64,000 nucleotides of DNA from Callorhinus ursinus (lineage: Eukaryota > Chordata > Mammalia > Carnivora > Otariidae): contig NW_020312848.1 of the NCBI RefSeq assembly GCF_003265705.1, forward strand, positions 52,082,545 through 52,146,544, in the 5' to 3' direction. This document shows positions 22,501-29,824 of this stretch, in pieces. The position numbers and the translations under genes were made by a program. The notes under the pieces were generated by a model. The model did not search any database. It saw only the letters and a list, made by a program, of their open reading frames with translations, and was not told the origin of the DNA. Position 1 is the first letter of the stretch; each line of letters starts with the position of its first letter.

Positions 22501-24983
22501 TGCCCCTCCCCCTGCTCGTACTCACTCTCTCTCCCTCTTTCAAAGAAAATAAATAAAATATTTTTTTAAAAAAGGAGACATGGGGCGCCTGGGTGGCTCA
22601 GTCGTTAAGCGTCTGCCTTCAGCTCAGGTCATGATCCCAGGGTCCTGGGATTGAGTCCCACATCGGGCTCCCTGCTCAGGGGGAAGCCTGCTTCTCCCTC
22701 TCCCACTCCCCCTGCTTGTGTTCCTGCTCTCTCTGTCTCTCTTTGTCAAATAAATAAATAAAATCTTTAAAAAAAAAATTAAGAGAAAAAGGAGACATGG
22801 TTCTTTTAAAAAATTATAACAGTAAAAAAAATAAAAATAAAAAAATAAAAAATAAAAAATTATAACAGTACAAAAATGGGTCTGACCAGTTGTCTAATGA
22901 TTGTATAAACTGTCATTTTCAGGATTAAATTTCTACCAACAAGTGAAACTGGTCAATTTCATTCGGAGGCAAATTCACCAATGTAGATGTTATGGCTGCC
23001 ATGTGAAATTCAAATCCAAAGCAGAGTTAAGGACTCATATGGAAGAAGCTAAACATACATCACTGCTTCCTGAAAGAAAGACATGGGATCAACCAGAGTG
23101 AGTACTACTCAACCAAACATATACTTCTTAGCTCCATATCCCTTACTTGTTTTTATTCATTTCTCTAAACCGAAATAAAAGAGAAACGTGTATAGAAAAA
23201 AGTAAAAATCTTCAAAAGCCTTATTTTTAAAGGAATCCCCCTTTTATAAGTGCAACCAGATTTTGTGGTATGAAGATAAAGATGTAGATATAGAAGTATA
23301 GATTTTTCCATTATATTTTGTTAACAGAATATTGTAAGCATGTTTCTATATCTAATACATACCGATTGCATCATTTTTAATGGTTGTCAAATATCCCATT
23401 CAATAGATATACCCTAATTTGCTAGATATTGAGGTTGTTTCTTGCATTTTGCTCTTTTAAATAGTAATACAATGAGTATCCATCCATATGCCTGCATTGT
23501 TGCACACTTACCCAATTTTTCTTTTAGATAAACTCCTAGAAATAAAATTACTCTGTCAAAGAGTACACAACTATTAGGGTTTTTGGTATATATTTTTCAT
23601 CTCAGCACTTTAAAAATGTTAAGCAATTGGTCCACTGATCCATACTATGGAGGTGGTATCAGACTCCTTTGCCAGTTCAGCCATCTGGGCTGGTTCTCAT
23701 AGTACTCTGGACAACCTCAGCTGAGAGAACTTCTGAGAGGTTATAGAGTTCTAGCTGCCTAGAGGTTCCTCTCTTCTTAGGAAATGTTAAATAAGCCTCC
23801 TCACTGCCCCCCCACCCCAACTCTTCCCCAACACTAGCCCCAAAGCTCTAGATTTTCCTCTAGAAAATCCCAGATTTCAGGGCACCTGGGTGGTTCAGTC
23901 GGTTAAGTGTCCCAACTCTTGGTTTCGGCTCAGGTCATGATCATATAGGGTCATGAGATCAAGCCCCACATCAGGTTCCACACTCAGCACGAAATCTACT
24001 TGAGATTCTCCCTCTGCTCCTCCGCCTGCTCACACTCACTTGCTCTCTCTGTCTCCCTCTCTCTTTCTCTCTAAAATAAATAAATAAAACCTTTTAAAAA
24101 AAGAAAGAAAGAAATAAAATCCCAGATTTGTGAGAGGCAAAGTCGGTCCTGGATTGCCTGAGACCCTGTTCCTGTAATTCTTAAATAAAGTGAAATCTTT
24201 AGAGATACTCCAGAACTAACTCCTAAGTGTGTCCAGAAAAGGAACCTGAATAATAGACTTAAAATTCTATAGATGTTTTAATTTTTGATCACCTAGAATG
24301 AAAGAACCAGTAGTGATTAAGTTGGGAAGAACACACGCACATTCAAGGGAAACAATGTTTTCATCAGATATTTAAAGGATTCATGTATGAAAAAGTAGCC
24401 ATATTTGAGTTTTGGTAATCTGTAGGGAAGAACTGGGACCTTTGAGTAGAAATGAAGGGGATGTCATTTTTAGCTTCATCCATGACACTGTATCTACCAA
24501 CTAGAGCTGTCCAGTACTAGAGTAAGCTGCCTTTTGAGATAGTGAGTTTTTGTGGGACTATCAAGCACAGGCTGAATGGGCAGCTAGCAAGGATACTGGT
24601 AAGACTGATATCAGCCAGTAAAGGTCAAAGTAAAAGTAATTCAGAAGTTGTCTCCCATACCACCTTTGCAAAATGCTGTTGAAATTGTTGTCAAGGAAAC
24701 CTAGCAGAATTATAGTAAAGTGTATGTTCAACTGCCTAGAAACTTTACTGGATAATTTATAGTTTGGTTGTTCAGTATATCTGTGGTTCTTTTCAGGTAT
24801 TATTTTCCAACCTATGAAAATGACACTCTACTGTGTACACTGTCTGACAGTGAAAGTGACCTGACAGCTCAGGAACAAAATGGAAATATTACCATCATCA
24901 GTGAAGATACATCTAAACTGCATGCTTTGAAACAAAGCAGTATTTTGAACCAGTTGCTACTACAAGAGGGCTTGAAAAACTAG
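4848..24983 (+). CDS. ZNF277: ZNF277, 3' portion of the gene (8 coding exons, joined)
   Basis: Exons 4848-4939, 8149-8259, 10463-10595, 17427-17494, 19117-19213, 21434-21476, 22923-23097 and 24797-24983 join in one frame to 301 residues plus stop. The family protein is about 450 residues, so the N-terminal third lies upstream of the window. Numbering this partial product from 1, zinc-finger ligands are C20/C23/H37/H42, C71/C74/H87/H93, C149/C152/H165/H170 and C204/C207/H220/H226. A tryptophan-rich acidic linker (residues 113-145) precedes finger 3 and an acidic serine-rich tail follows finger 4. I recognise the product from motifs such as CLYCEKTFRDKN and CRCYGCHVKFKSK. Known of the family: ZNF277 binds ribosomal protein uS5 (RPS2), and mouse Zfp277 helps recruit Bmi1/PRC1 to the Ink4a/Arf locus. 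All introns are GT-AG. No frameshift or premature stop is seen, so the gene looks intact. Confidence 0.95.
5123..5400 (-). mobile_element. L1 3' UTR fragment, antisense (carnivore type)
   Basis: Blocks such as CAGTGTAATATTAGTTTCAGG, GTGATTCATCACTTACAT and CCTCCTCTCCAGCAACC match the reverse complement of the carnivore L1 3' end as I know it. It begins at a T-rich poly(A) remnant. Confidence 0.75.
5559..5785 (+). mobile_element. Can-SINE with long AT-rich tail
   Basis: Head GGGATGCCTGGGTGGCTCAG and a (CT)n run at about 5690-5709. The A-rich tail contains the AAATCTTTTA unit twice, and flanks ATAAAGATTA and ACAAAGATTA are partial target duplications. Confidence 0.88.
6659..6853 (+). mobile_element. 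Can-SINE
   Basis: Head GGCGCCTGGGTGGCTCAGTC and A-rich tail. The exact 15-bp target duplication GAGTGGACAGTCAGA lies at 6644-6658 and 6854-6868, so insertion is fairly recent. Confidence 0.95.
7442..7559 (+). mobile_element. Short Can-SINE variant
   Basis: About 118 bp, with head GGGTGCCTGGCTGGCTCAG but no CT-rich tract: the head passes directly to GTAGAGATTACTT and an A-rich tail. The 16-bp target duplication AAAGTTGTGATAAAGA is exact. Confidence 0.9.
8149..8259 (+). CDS. ZNF277: ZNF277 coding exon
   Basis: The acceptor is TTTCTTTCTAG and the donor GACAA|GTAAGT is strong. It encodes the rest of finger 1 (NHMAREH, ligands H37 and H42) and the linker AFNIGLPDNIVNCNEFLCTL. The intron at 4939/8149 therefore splits finger 1 between its cysteine and histidine halves. 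The exon ends with two bases of N68, completed at 10463. Confidence 0.96.
8455..8990 (-). mobile_element. Old L1 3' region, antisense, split by a Can-SINE
   Basis: The segment about AAGAAATAGAACATTATTAAT followed by cytosine-rich, then T-rich blocks resembles the reverse complement of older mammalian L1 3' ends. The sense SINE at 8570-8694 interrupts it. Diverged and approximate. Confidence 0.45.
8570..8694 (+). mobile_element. Short Can-SINE
   Basis: Head GGGATGCGTAGGTGGCTTAG and a shortened body running into TTAAAATAAATAAATC. The flanks AAGAAATAGAACA form the target duplication. Confidence 0.85.
9113..9320 (-). mobile_element. Can-SINE, antisense
   Basis: T-rich start, TAAAGATTTTATG, purine-rich tract, and the reverse-complement head ending TAAGCCACCCAGGTGCCCC. 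Confidence 0.9.
9516..9679 (-). mobile_element. Can-SINE, antisense
   Basis: Ends GAGCCACCCAGGCGCCCC. The flanking duplication AAGATTAGCATAATTTTTT at 9497-9515 recurs with one change at 9680-9698. Confidence 0.95.
9990..10090 (-). repeat. MIR fragment, antisense
   Basis: GTAACTTGACCAAGTCTCAC followed by AGCTAGTATGTACTGGAACTAG matches the reverse complement of the MIR core. Confidence 0.5.
10463..10595 (+). CDS. ZNF277: ZNF277 coding exon with zinc finger 2
   Basis: The acceptor TTTTTTTTAG ends at 10462 and the donor TATTTG|GTAAGG starts at 10596. It encodes a complete C2H2 finger of C-x2-C-x12-H-x5-H form (C71, C74, H87, H93 of the partial product). A basic stretch and the segment NREYDQFYVINYL follow. 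It ends exactly on a codon boundary after L112. The H-x5-H spacing is that of fingers seen in RNA- and ribosome-associated C2H2 proteins, but this alone does not prove RNA binding. Confidence 0.97.
11027..11205 (+). mobile_element. Can-SINE
   Basis: Head GGGCGCCTGCGTGGCTCAGTG, body with GATTCTCTCTCTCCC, and an A tail. The flank AAACAATCTCTTC is approximately repeated after the tail. Confidence 0.85.
11485..11615 (+). mobile_element. MER5-like hAT DNA transposon fossil
   Basis: Order of blocks GGGGGGCATTTAGAAATG, then TTCTACTGGCCCTGCC, then AACAAAGGAAATAATCCACT follows the MER5A consensus as I remember it, heavily diverged. Confidence 0.45.
12485..12690 (-). repeat. MIR element, antisense
   Basis: CCACTTGCTATATGCCAAGC, then TTATTATCCCCATTTTATAG, then AGTCACACAGTCAGAAC is the MIR reverse complement in correct order. 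Confidence 0.65.
13535..13690 (-). repeat. L2 3' region, antisense
   Basis: AGTACCAGACACTCGTGGAG, then ACAGACAAGGTGGCTG, then GAGAGACAGACATGTAAGCA resembles the reverse complement of the L2 3' end. The 112-codon open frame across it is not gene-like. Confidence 0.45.
14345..14540 (-). mobile_element. Can-SINE, antisense
   Basis: T-run, AAAGATTTTATC, purine-rich body and terminal CACCCAGGCGCCCC. The flanks CATTTAGAATACTT and CATTTAAAACACTT are a mutated target duplication. Confidence 0.92.
16056..16390 (+). mobile_element. Tigger-type (pogo/mariner) internal-deletion derivative
   Basis: The left end CAGGGATACCTTGTTTTATT and the right end GCAATATCTGTGGGGTGTGC are inverted repeats of the Tigger terminal type. 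Internal blocks match Tigger ends: TTTTTACAAATTGAAGGATT, then CACATTTTGGTAATTCTCGC, then ATGCACTGGGAAACCAAAAC. The transposase region is missing, so it is a non-autonomous derivative of about 335 bp. Confidence 0.8.
16500..17020 (-). repeat. L2 element, antisense
   Basis: GGATTTTGTTCTAAGTGCAG, then GGGAGGGTTTATACAGACAG, then AAGATCACTATGGTTGCTGT is the reverse complement of a well-known L2 segment. The upstream part (TACTGTATGCCCGGCTC) fits the L2 3' end. Confidence 0.7.
17427..17494 (+). CDS. ZNF277: ZNF277 coding exon (acidic linker)
   Basis: The acceptor lies after a long pyrimidine tract, with CACAAAAG ending at 17426. The donor is GAAGA|GTAAGA. It encodes ELGKSWEEVQLEDDRELLDHQEE, an acidic linker between fingers 2 and 3. 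The exon ends with two bases of D135, completed by the T at 19117. It is short but keeps the frame of its neighbours exactly. Confidence 0.95.
17735..17940 (+). mobile_element. Can-SINE (first of a tandem pair)
   Basis: Head GGCTGCCTGGGTGGGTCAGT, CT-rich tract and AAATAAATAAATAAAATC tail. Confidence 0.9.
17948..18145 (+). mobile_element. Can-SINE (second of a tandem pair)
   Basis: Head GGGGCGCCTGAGTGGCTTAG starts a few bases after the tail of the previous copy. It probably landed in that A-rich tail. Tail AAATAAATAAGATCC. Confidence 0.9.
19117..19213 (+). CDS. ZNF277: ZNF277 coding exon with most of zinc finger 3
   Basis: The acceptor is TTTTTAACACAG and the donor ATGGAG|GTGAGA. It encodes DWSDWEERPDSAVCLFCEKQ and the rest of the finger as far as the first histidine ligand (C149, C152, H165). 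The last ligand, H170, is encoded in the next exon, so finger 3 is split by an intron in its H-x4-H part. The exon ends on a codon boundary after E167. Confidence 0.97.
19338..19565 (+). mobile_element. Can-SINE with long (CT)n tract
   Basis: Head GGGCACTTGGGTGGCTCAG. A (TC)n tract of about 30 nt at 19503-19534 is followed by ACATAAATAAATAAATAAAT. The dinucleotide tract is a likely length polymorphism. Confidence 0.92.
20337..20564 (+). mobile_element. Can-SINE
   Basis: Head GGGCGCCTGGGTGGCTCAG and CTTGTGTTCCCTTTCTCGCT in the body. A long A-rich tail is followed by the target duplication GAAACTAG. Confidence 0.93.
21434..21476 (+). CDS. ZNF277: ZNF277 coding exon (43 nt)
   Basis: The acceptor is TTTTTTTAG and the donor ACTTG|GTGAGT. 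It encodes DAHEFDLLKIKSEL plus the first base of G182. H170, the final zinc ligand of finger 3, is the third residue. Because 43 is not a multiple of 3, skipping it would shift the frame. Confidence 0.95.
21775..21915 (+). repeat. MIR element
   Basis: TGGATTTTGAAGTCAGACTAG, CCAGCTCCAGCACTTAATGG and GCTGTGTGACATAAGGCC follow the MIR consensus. Confidence 0.7.
22125..22310 (+). repeat. MIR element
   Basis: GGCTCTACCACTAGCTATGC, TTTCCTAATAGATAATGTGG and ACAGTGCCTAGCACATAAGC match MIR in order. Confidence 0.7.
22363..22570 (+). mobile_element. Can-SINE with internal duplication in the head
   Basis: Head GGGCACTTGGGTGGTTCAGC. The unit AGCATTTGACTTC occurs twice within about 30 nt (about 22380-22424), so the head is longer than normal. 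The rest of the body and the tail are ordinary. Confidence 0.9.
22583..22785 (+). mobile_element. Can-SINE
   Basis: Head GGGCGCCTGGGTGGCTCAGT, close to consensus. Target duplication AAAGGAGACATG, exact, at 22571-22582 and 22788-22799, showing insertion next to the older copy at 22363. Confidence 0.95.
22923..23097 (+). CDS. ZNF277: ZNF277 coding exon with zinc finger 4
   Basis: The acceptor CATTTTCAG ends at 22922 and the donor CCAGA|GTGAGT starts at 23098. It encodes LNFYQQVKLVNFIRRQIHQ and then finger 4 (C204, C207, H220, H226; C-x2-C-x12-H-x5-H). The segment LLPERKTWDQPE follows. An upstream in-frame ATG at 22901 is intronic and not a start. Q238-P239 is where I recall Q-L in the human protein; a minor difference. 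Confidence 0.97.
23260..23630 (-). mobile_element. Old L1 3' UTR piece, antisense
   Basis: TTGAGGTTGTTTCTTGCATT, TAGATAAACTCCTAGAAATA and ACTCTGTCAAAGAGTACAC fit the reverse complement of old mammalian L1 3' ends. Diverged. Confidence 0.6.
23878..24115 (+). mobile_element. Can-SINE
   Basis: Head GGGCACCTGGGTGGTTCAG. Target duplication AAAATCCCAGATTT before the head and after the GAAA-rich tail. Confidence 0.93.
24797..24983 (+). CDS. ZNF277: ZNF277 terminal coding exon
   Basis: The acceptor is TTCTTTTCAG. It encodes YYFPTYENDTLLCTLSDSES, an acidic serine-rich tail, and SILNQLLL followed by QEGLKN and a TAG stop at 24981-24983. The frame continues from the split codon E240. No zinc ligand pair is present in this exon. 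My memory of the human protein ends near the LLL, so the last six residues may be lineage-specific; not certain. Confidence 0.95.
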
Positions 24984-25140
24984 AAGAAAATGCCACAGAA
25001 GCAACTTTTCATGTTTTTCTCTTCTGAAACAAACTCAGAAAAATAGTTTAAATTTGAACAGCAGCAAAGGATTAGTCCTTGGTGAAATAAAATTTTTAAA
25101 AAGTACTTTGCAAAAAATAAAATGAGGACTTTTTGTATTT
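24984..25140 (+). terminator. ZNF277: ZNF277 3' UTR and poly(A) signals
   Basis: AATAAA hexamers lie at 25086-25091 and 25116-25121. The second is followed within 15 nt by a T/GT-rich stretch (TTTTTGTATTTTTGG), a good downstream element. The implied 3' UTR is about 120-155 nt. Cleavage sites are not directly visible; longer 3' UTR forms cannot be excluded. Confidence 0.75.
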
Positions 25141-25221
25141 TTGGCTCTAAGTTTTACTATGTAATCATTATAAATGATCTCATTTCATTAGACTCGATTA
25201 TCTGTAATAAGGAAGACATGT

Positions 25222-25326
25222 GGGGCACCTGGCTGGCTCAAATGGGAGAGCATGTGACTCTTGATCTCGGGGTTATGAGTTTGAGCCCCACATTAGGTGA
25301 AGAGATTACTAAAAAAAAAATTTTTT
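25222..25326 (+). mobile_element. Short Can-SINE variant
   Basis: Head GGGGCACCTGGCTGGCTCAA and no CT-rich tract, like the copies at 7442 and 34876. Flanks TAATAAGGAAGACATGT and TAATAAGGAGGACATGT are the target duplication. Confidence 0.9.
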
Positions 25327-25559
25327 TAATAAGGAGGACATGTAAATCACAAAGAAATGAAGTGTTCAAATTATTTATAATTGTTATATTATTATAAAGT
25401 TAGTTTCGCCAGTAATTTCAACTTCCTCCCCCCAAGTCACAAAATTTGACTACACTGGGTAAACTTTAAATGTAGTGACCAAAAAAGGAGCCACAAAAGA
25501 AAGGAAAAATGGTCAAAGACCTGGAGAATGCATAAATCAGAAACAATTTTAGAAAAGTC

Positions 25560-25660
25560 CAGATCTGACTATATTATCATTACTGCTTTCTGCCTAGAGT
25601 AACTCCAAACTCCCTAAAATGGGCATCAAGCCTCTTGTCTTCTACAATGTATATATCATT
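25560..25660 (+). repeat. L2 fragment
   Basis: AGAGTAACTCCAAACTCCCT and GGGCATCAAGCCTCTTGTC fit L2. Short and diverged. Confidence 0.4.
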
Positions 25661-25669
25661 AGCAGATCA

Positions 25670-25810
25670 ATACCATTTTTAAAAAATATAAACACAAAAC
25701 CATTATGACATCTAACAAAATTAACAATACCTTCTTAATATCCTATGTTTTCAATTTTCCCTCACTGTCTCAGAATGTCCTTTTACAGTACTATCAGTTA
25801 CAGGTCAAAT
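25670..25810 (-). mobile_element. Old L1 3' UTR piece, antisense
   Basis: ATACCTTCTTAATATCCTAT, TTTCAATTTTCCCTCACTGT and TCCTTTTACAGTACTATCAG resemble the reverse complement of an old L1 3' UTR. Confidence 0.45.
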
Positions 25811-25889
25811 ACTGTATACTTCCCAATTAGATGCACTGAGCATGACAAAATATGCTTAAGGATTCCTCCCAAAAATGCGTAACATGAAT

Positions 25890-26320
25890 ATAACAAACAT
25901 TAATCAAACCCAAATTGAGGGACAGTCTACCAAATAATTGGCCTTTATTCTTCAAAAGTCAAGATCATGAAAAACAAAGACTGAAATACTCTTCTAGATT
26001 AAAGAAAACTTCAGAGATAATACTACATGTAATCATGGATTGGATTCTGGACCAAGAAAAAATTTTCTTTTGCTATAAAAGATCTAGTGGGACAAATGGC
26101 ACACTTTTAATAAGGTTAAGCTAATGTTAATTGGTGTTAATTTCCAGATTTTGATAATTGTACTGTGATTATGTAGGAGAACGTCCATGTCTTTAGATAA
26201 TACACGGTGAAACTTACAGGTAAAGGAGCATTTTTGGTTGCAACTTACTCAAAAAACAAATGTGAATATGTAGACAGAAAAGTGCTAAAGTGAATGTGAT
26301 AGGTTGTTAACATTTGGGGA
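25890..26320 (+). mobile_element. Old L1 3' UTR piece, sense
   Basis: GAGGGACAGTCTACCAAATA, then GGATTGGATTCTGGACCAAG, then TAATTGTACTGTGATTATGT is the sense strand of an old L1 3' UTR. Confidence 0.65.
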
Positions 26321-26418
26321 ATCTAGGTGAAGGTTATATAGCAATTCTTTGTACTACAGCAACCTTTCTGTTAAGTCTAAAATGCCTTTACAGTTGGTTT
26401 GTTTAAATCAGATCCCAT

Positions 26419-26606
26419 GGGACACCTGGGTGGCTCAGTCGGTTGGGCAGCTACCTTCAGCTCAGGTCATGATCCCAGGATACTGGGATCTTGCCCCACA
26501 TTGGGCTCTCTGCCCAGCAGTGAGTCTGGTGCTCCCTCTCACTCTCCCTCTGTGCTCTCTCTCCATCTCAAATCAATAAATAAAATCTTAAAAAAAAGAG
26601 AGAAAA
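26419..26606 (+). mobile_element. Can-SINE (first of a pair)
   Basis: Head GGGACACCTGGGTGGCTCAG, CT-rich tract and AATCAATAAATAAAATC tail. Confidence 0.9.
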
Positions 26607-26788
26607 GGGGCTCCTGGGTAGCTCAATTGGTTGAGTGACTCTTGGTTTTGACTCAGGTCATGATCTCAGGGTCCTGAGATAGAACCCCACTTCAGGCTCT
26701 GTGCTCAGTGGGGAGTCTGGGGCGTCTGCTTGGACTCTCCCTCTGCCCGCTCCCCCCCCCAAAATAAATAAATCTTAAAAAAAAAAAA
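26607..26788 (+). mobile_element. Can-SINE (second of a pair)
   Basis: Head GGGGCTCCTGGGTAGCTCAA begins directly after the A-rich tail of the first copy. The tail is AAAATAAATAAATC plus A. Confidence 0.9.
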
Positions 26789-28189
26789 GGGCAAAGAAAT
26801 AGAAGCCCTTATTATAATGGAAAATGCCTAAGTTAAAGACACAATTGAGTTAAATTGTTTTAAACTGGAAGATCTAAAGAAGGCAGTTAGTCCTGTGCCT
26901 AGAACCTTGTGTGTCTAAGAATCAGATTTGTTCAGGAAATCAGGGAATGTGTAGAGTGTTTCTAGAATGTGCTTCAGTTTTAGAACAGGAGCAATGAAAG
27001 AATGAGAACAAAATTAAGAATAATTAAGCTTGTGAAGGAGAAATTTTTTTTGGAGAAAGTTTCTGGAGATAAAGTTGAGATCTTAGAGAACAGATCAGAT
27101 GGATATAAAAGGAAAAATGAAATTGAAGGACAGATAAAAGGGAAAAGATGATGTACTTAGGTTTAATTCATATAAGAGGTTATTTTTAAAATGAGTAGAT
27201 GTTTTGGAGGTTTGGGTTTTTTTGTTTTTTTTTTTAGCTCAGAAATAATAACTTGGTCCCCCAAAAAATCAAACAAGAATAGAAGCAAAATCACAGCCGA
27301 CTGTGCTGACTCTCAGAGGGAGCAAGAATATAAACCACTACTGGCAAAGTACTCTCTTAGAGCTACACAGAGAATAGAGACTACTTGCCAAGAACTGTTG
27401 GGAATTCCTCCTTAAAGATTGGGACACTGATGCCAAGTGTACCCTGAAAGGTTGGACAATTCAAAAGGGGAGGATCAGTCAGACGGAAGTACACTATTCA
27501 AGGGATTATTGAATGGGTTCCCAGATGTCACTGAAATTGTAAATAGGAATACAAGTGCTGTCTATGCCCAGAGGGAACAGGCTGAGAAATTTTGAAATTT
27601 TAGACTAAATGAAGGCAACCAGAAAGATGAAACATAACAGCCAATCAGGACAGTGATAAATGGAATCCAAGCCCAGATTGGCTGTTGGCCTAATCACAAA
27701 ATGCATGCTGATTATCTAACTCAGAAAGGTGAGAGTGGCCAAGGTTGTTTTTTTTTTTTGAACAATGGTTGCTTTTGGCCGTGCAGACCTAGTGATTTTT
27801 CTCTCAAAACAGAAGACCCCATTAGACAAAATCTAGAAGAGAATGTCAGGTAAGTACATGTCTAGGCCAGAAAGAAGAAAAAGATAAAAAAAAAAAAAAA
27901 AAGGAAAGAAAAGGGGGCATCAGATTCTACAAATACTAGGCCTTTATTAGGGAAATTTAACTTACTAGGAGGTAAGTTAAACTGTGACAAATCCAGCTGT
28001 TCACCTTGAAAAGTATAGAGGGGAAGTCAAGCCGGAGGACATAGCCACTATTGCTGACAAAGGCAGAGTGGAAGGAAATACTCCTGGAAGCCTGGAGCAA
28101 TCAAAAGCAAGGGAAAGTGGAGTGCTGAGGAGGGCTCCACAGAGGTATCTGTCCTCACCAGTGCAATTAATCTGGTAGTCCAGTTGCCC
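26789..28189. other. Intergenic, nothing identified
   Basis: Purine-rich diverged sequence with a T-run at 27227 and an A-run at 27887. Open frames of 60-76 codons lack any recognised domain, and flank no splice-like context I trust. Confidence 0.6.
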
Positions 28190-28605
28190 CCAGTATTAAT
28201 TCTCCCTCTCTTAAATAAGTTTAGTTGGGTATACGGCAGCCTGGAATGAAGACTACACTTCCTAGCTTCTCTTGCAGCTCAGGATACTTGTGTGTTTACA
28301 TTGTGGTAAATGAGATGTAAACAGAAGAGTCAAGTGTGACAGCTTCTAAGAGTCTTTCTTAAGATACTAGACACAGCATTCTCTGGCTTTCCTTTCACCC
28401 CTTCCTGCTCCTGTTGCCGAAGATATCTGCATATGGGACAGGGAGATCAAACCAAGCATGACGGGGCATCAGTGTCAAAGGAATATGGATAACACCAGCC
28501 CTCAAACGCTGACCTAGATGTTTATGTGAGTGGAATAAATATCTACCTTTCCACTGTTATTTTGGGGGTTTTGTTATTCATAGCTGAACCTAGAGATTCA
28601 GCTGC
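28190..28605 (+). mobile_element. Probable MaLR/ERVL-type LTR remnant
   Basis: GACTACACTTCCTAGCTTCT, then GGTAAATGAGATGTAAACAG, then ACTGTTATTTTGGGGGTTTT and AGCTGAACCTAG follow the layout of MLT1-like LTRs. Family assignment is tentative. Confidence 0.5.
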
Positions 28606-28676
28606 AGAAATGTCCATAGCAGCTTTAGTTCAGGAATCTGCGAGGATGTTTTCTGGTTGAAAAAAAACGAGGGACT

Positions 28677-28866
28677 GGGGCACCTGGGTGGCTCAGTCGT
28701 TAAGCGTCTGCCTTCAGCTCAGGTCACGATCCCAGGATCCTGAGATCGAGCCCCACATCGGGCTCCCTGCTCCTCGGGAAGCCTGCTTCTCCCTCTCCCG
28801 TTCTCCCTGCTTGTGTTCTCTCGCTATGTCTCTCTGTGTCAAATAAATAAAATCTTTTTAAAAAAA
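28677..28866 (+). mobile_element. Can-SINE
   Basis: Head GGGGCACCTGGGTGGCTCAG, near-consensus body and AAATAAATAAAATCTTTTT tail. Confidence 0.93.
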
Positions 28867-29266
28867 GAAACAAGGGAGCAAAAGAGAGGCTACCCTTACA
28901 AGACAGGCTTTACAGGCATGTCATTCCACAACAAAGACCAACAGCAGGAGCCAATGTGGAAACCGTGTGGTTATTTAGAGCCTAGATCCCCACAGATCAG
29001 GCAGGGGATATTGTAGACATAAGGCTCAAAGGGGAAAGGAAAAGTAAAACGGTCTTTAAGATTCGAGATGGAAAAGAAAGACCTCTCAAAGCAGACTCAT
29101 GATTGGGCTTGCCATCACTGGAGATTTCTAAACTTTGCAAGAATGCAAATATCTTACAAGGGCAAAAGATTCACCTCTGCCCTCTAAGGTTCTTCAGCTA
29201 GTTCTGCAAAATAAACTGACAAAAGAGAGATTAATATGAGAAAAAATATATGAAGTTATTTGATAT

Positions 29267-29452
29267 TGGGGCGTATGGGTGGCTCAGGCAAGCGGCTGCC
29301 TTCAGCTCGGGTCATGATCCTGGGGTCCTGGGATCGAGTCCCACATCAGGTTCCTTGCTCAGCAGGGAGTCTGCTTCTCTCCCTCTGCCTGCCATTCCCC
29401 CTGCTTGTGCCCTCTCTCTCTGTGTGTCAAATAAATAAATCTTTAAAAAAAA
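29267..29452 (+). mobile_element. Can-SINE
   Basis: Head GGGGCGTATGGGTGGCTCAG, with CTGCTTGTGCCCTCTCTC in the body and an A-rich tail. Confidence 0.9.
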
Positions 29453-29487
29453 TTTTTTAATTAAAAAAGTTATTAAAAGTTTTACAC

Positions 29488-29526
29488 GGGGGTGCCTGGG
29501 TGGCTCAGTTGGTTAAGTATCTGGGA
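29488..29526 (+). mobile_element. Can-SINE head fragment
   Basis: Only the first 38 nt or so of the SINE remain (GGGGGTGCCTGGGTGGCTCA and TTGGTTAAGTATCTGGG), then unrelated sequence. There is no body and no tail. A 3' deletion is the simplest reading, since L1-driven insertion normally loses the 5' end. Confidence 0.8.
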
Positions 29527-29590
29527 GAATCCCAATCGAGTTTGGTGTTAAGTGTTTTGATGATACTCTTTAAAAAGTGAGGTATACCAG

Positions 29591-29799
29591 GGGCGCCTAG
29601 GTGGCACAGTCTGTTAAGCATCCAACTCTTAGTTTCCACTCAGGTCATGATCTCAGGGTTATGAGATCAAGCCCCAAGTCAGGGTCCACGCTCAGCACAG
29701 AGTCTGCTTGAGATTCTCTCTCTCTCCCTCACCCCTCAACCCCCTCCCCCAGCTTGCACTCTCTCTCAAATAAATAAATAAATCTTTTTTTAAAAAAAA
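29591..29799 (+). mobile_element. Can-SINE
   Basis: Head GGGCGCCTAGGTGGCACAG, tail AAATAAATAAATAAATC. The flank TTAAAAAGTGAGGTATACC (about 29570-29588) recurs with small changes at 29804-29822, a long target duplication. Confidence 0.93.
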
Positions 29800-29824
29800 G
29801 TCCTTAAAAACTGAGGTATATCAG

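Larger units (their letters stand above)
21477..22922 (+). other. ZNF277 intron
   Basis: Holds two MIRs and two consecutive Can-SINEs, then an A/T-rich simple stretch (22822-22863). Only about 60 nt separates that stretch from the acceptor CTGTCATTTTCAG ending at 22922. Confidence 0.85.
23098..24796 (+). other. ZNF277 last intron
   Basis: Contains an antisense old L1 3' piece and one Can-SINE. From 24130 to 24796 nothing else is recognisable. The acceptor is GTGGTTCTTTTCAG. Confidence 0.85.

Noticed and set aside
22901..22922. ATG at 22901 as a start for the finger-4 reading frame
   Set aside because: It lies in the intron before a clear CAG acceptor. The upstream exon joins in frame at G182.
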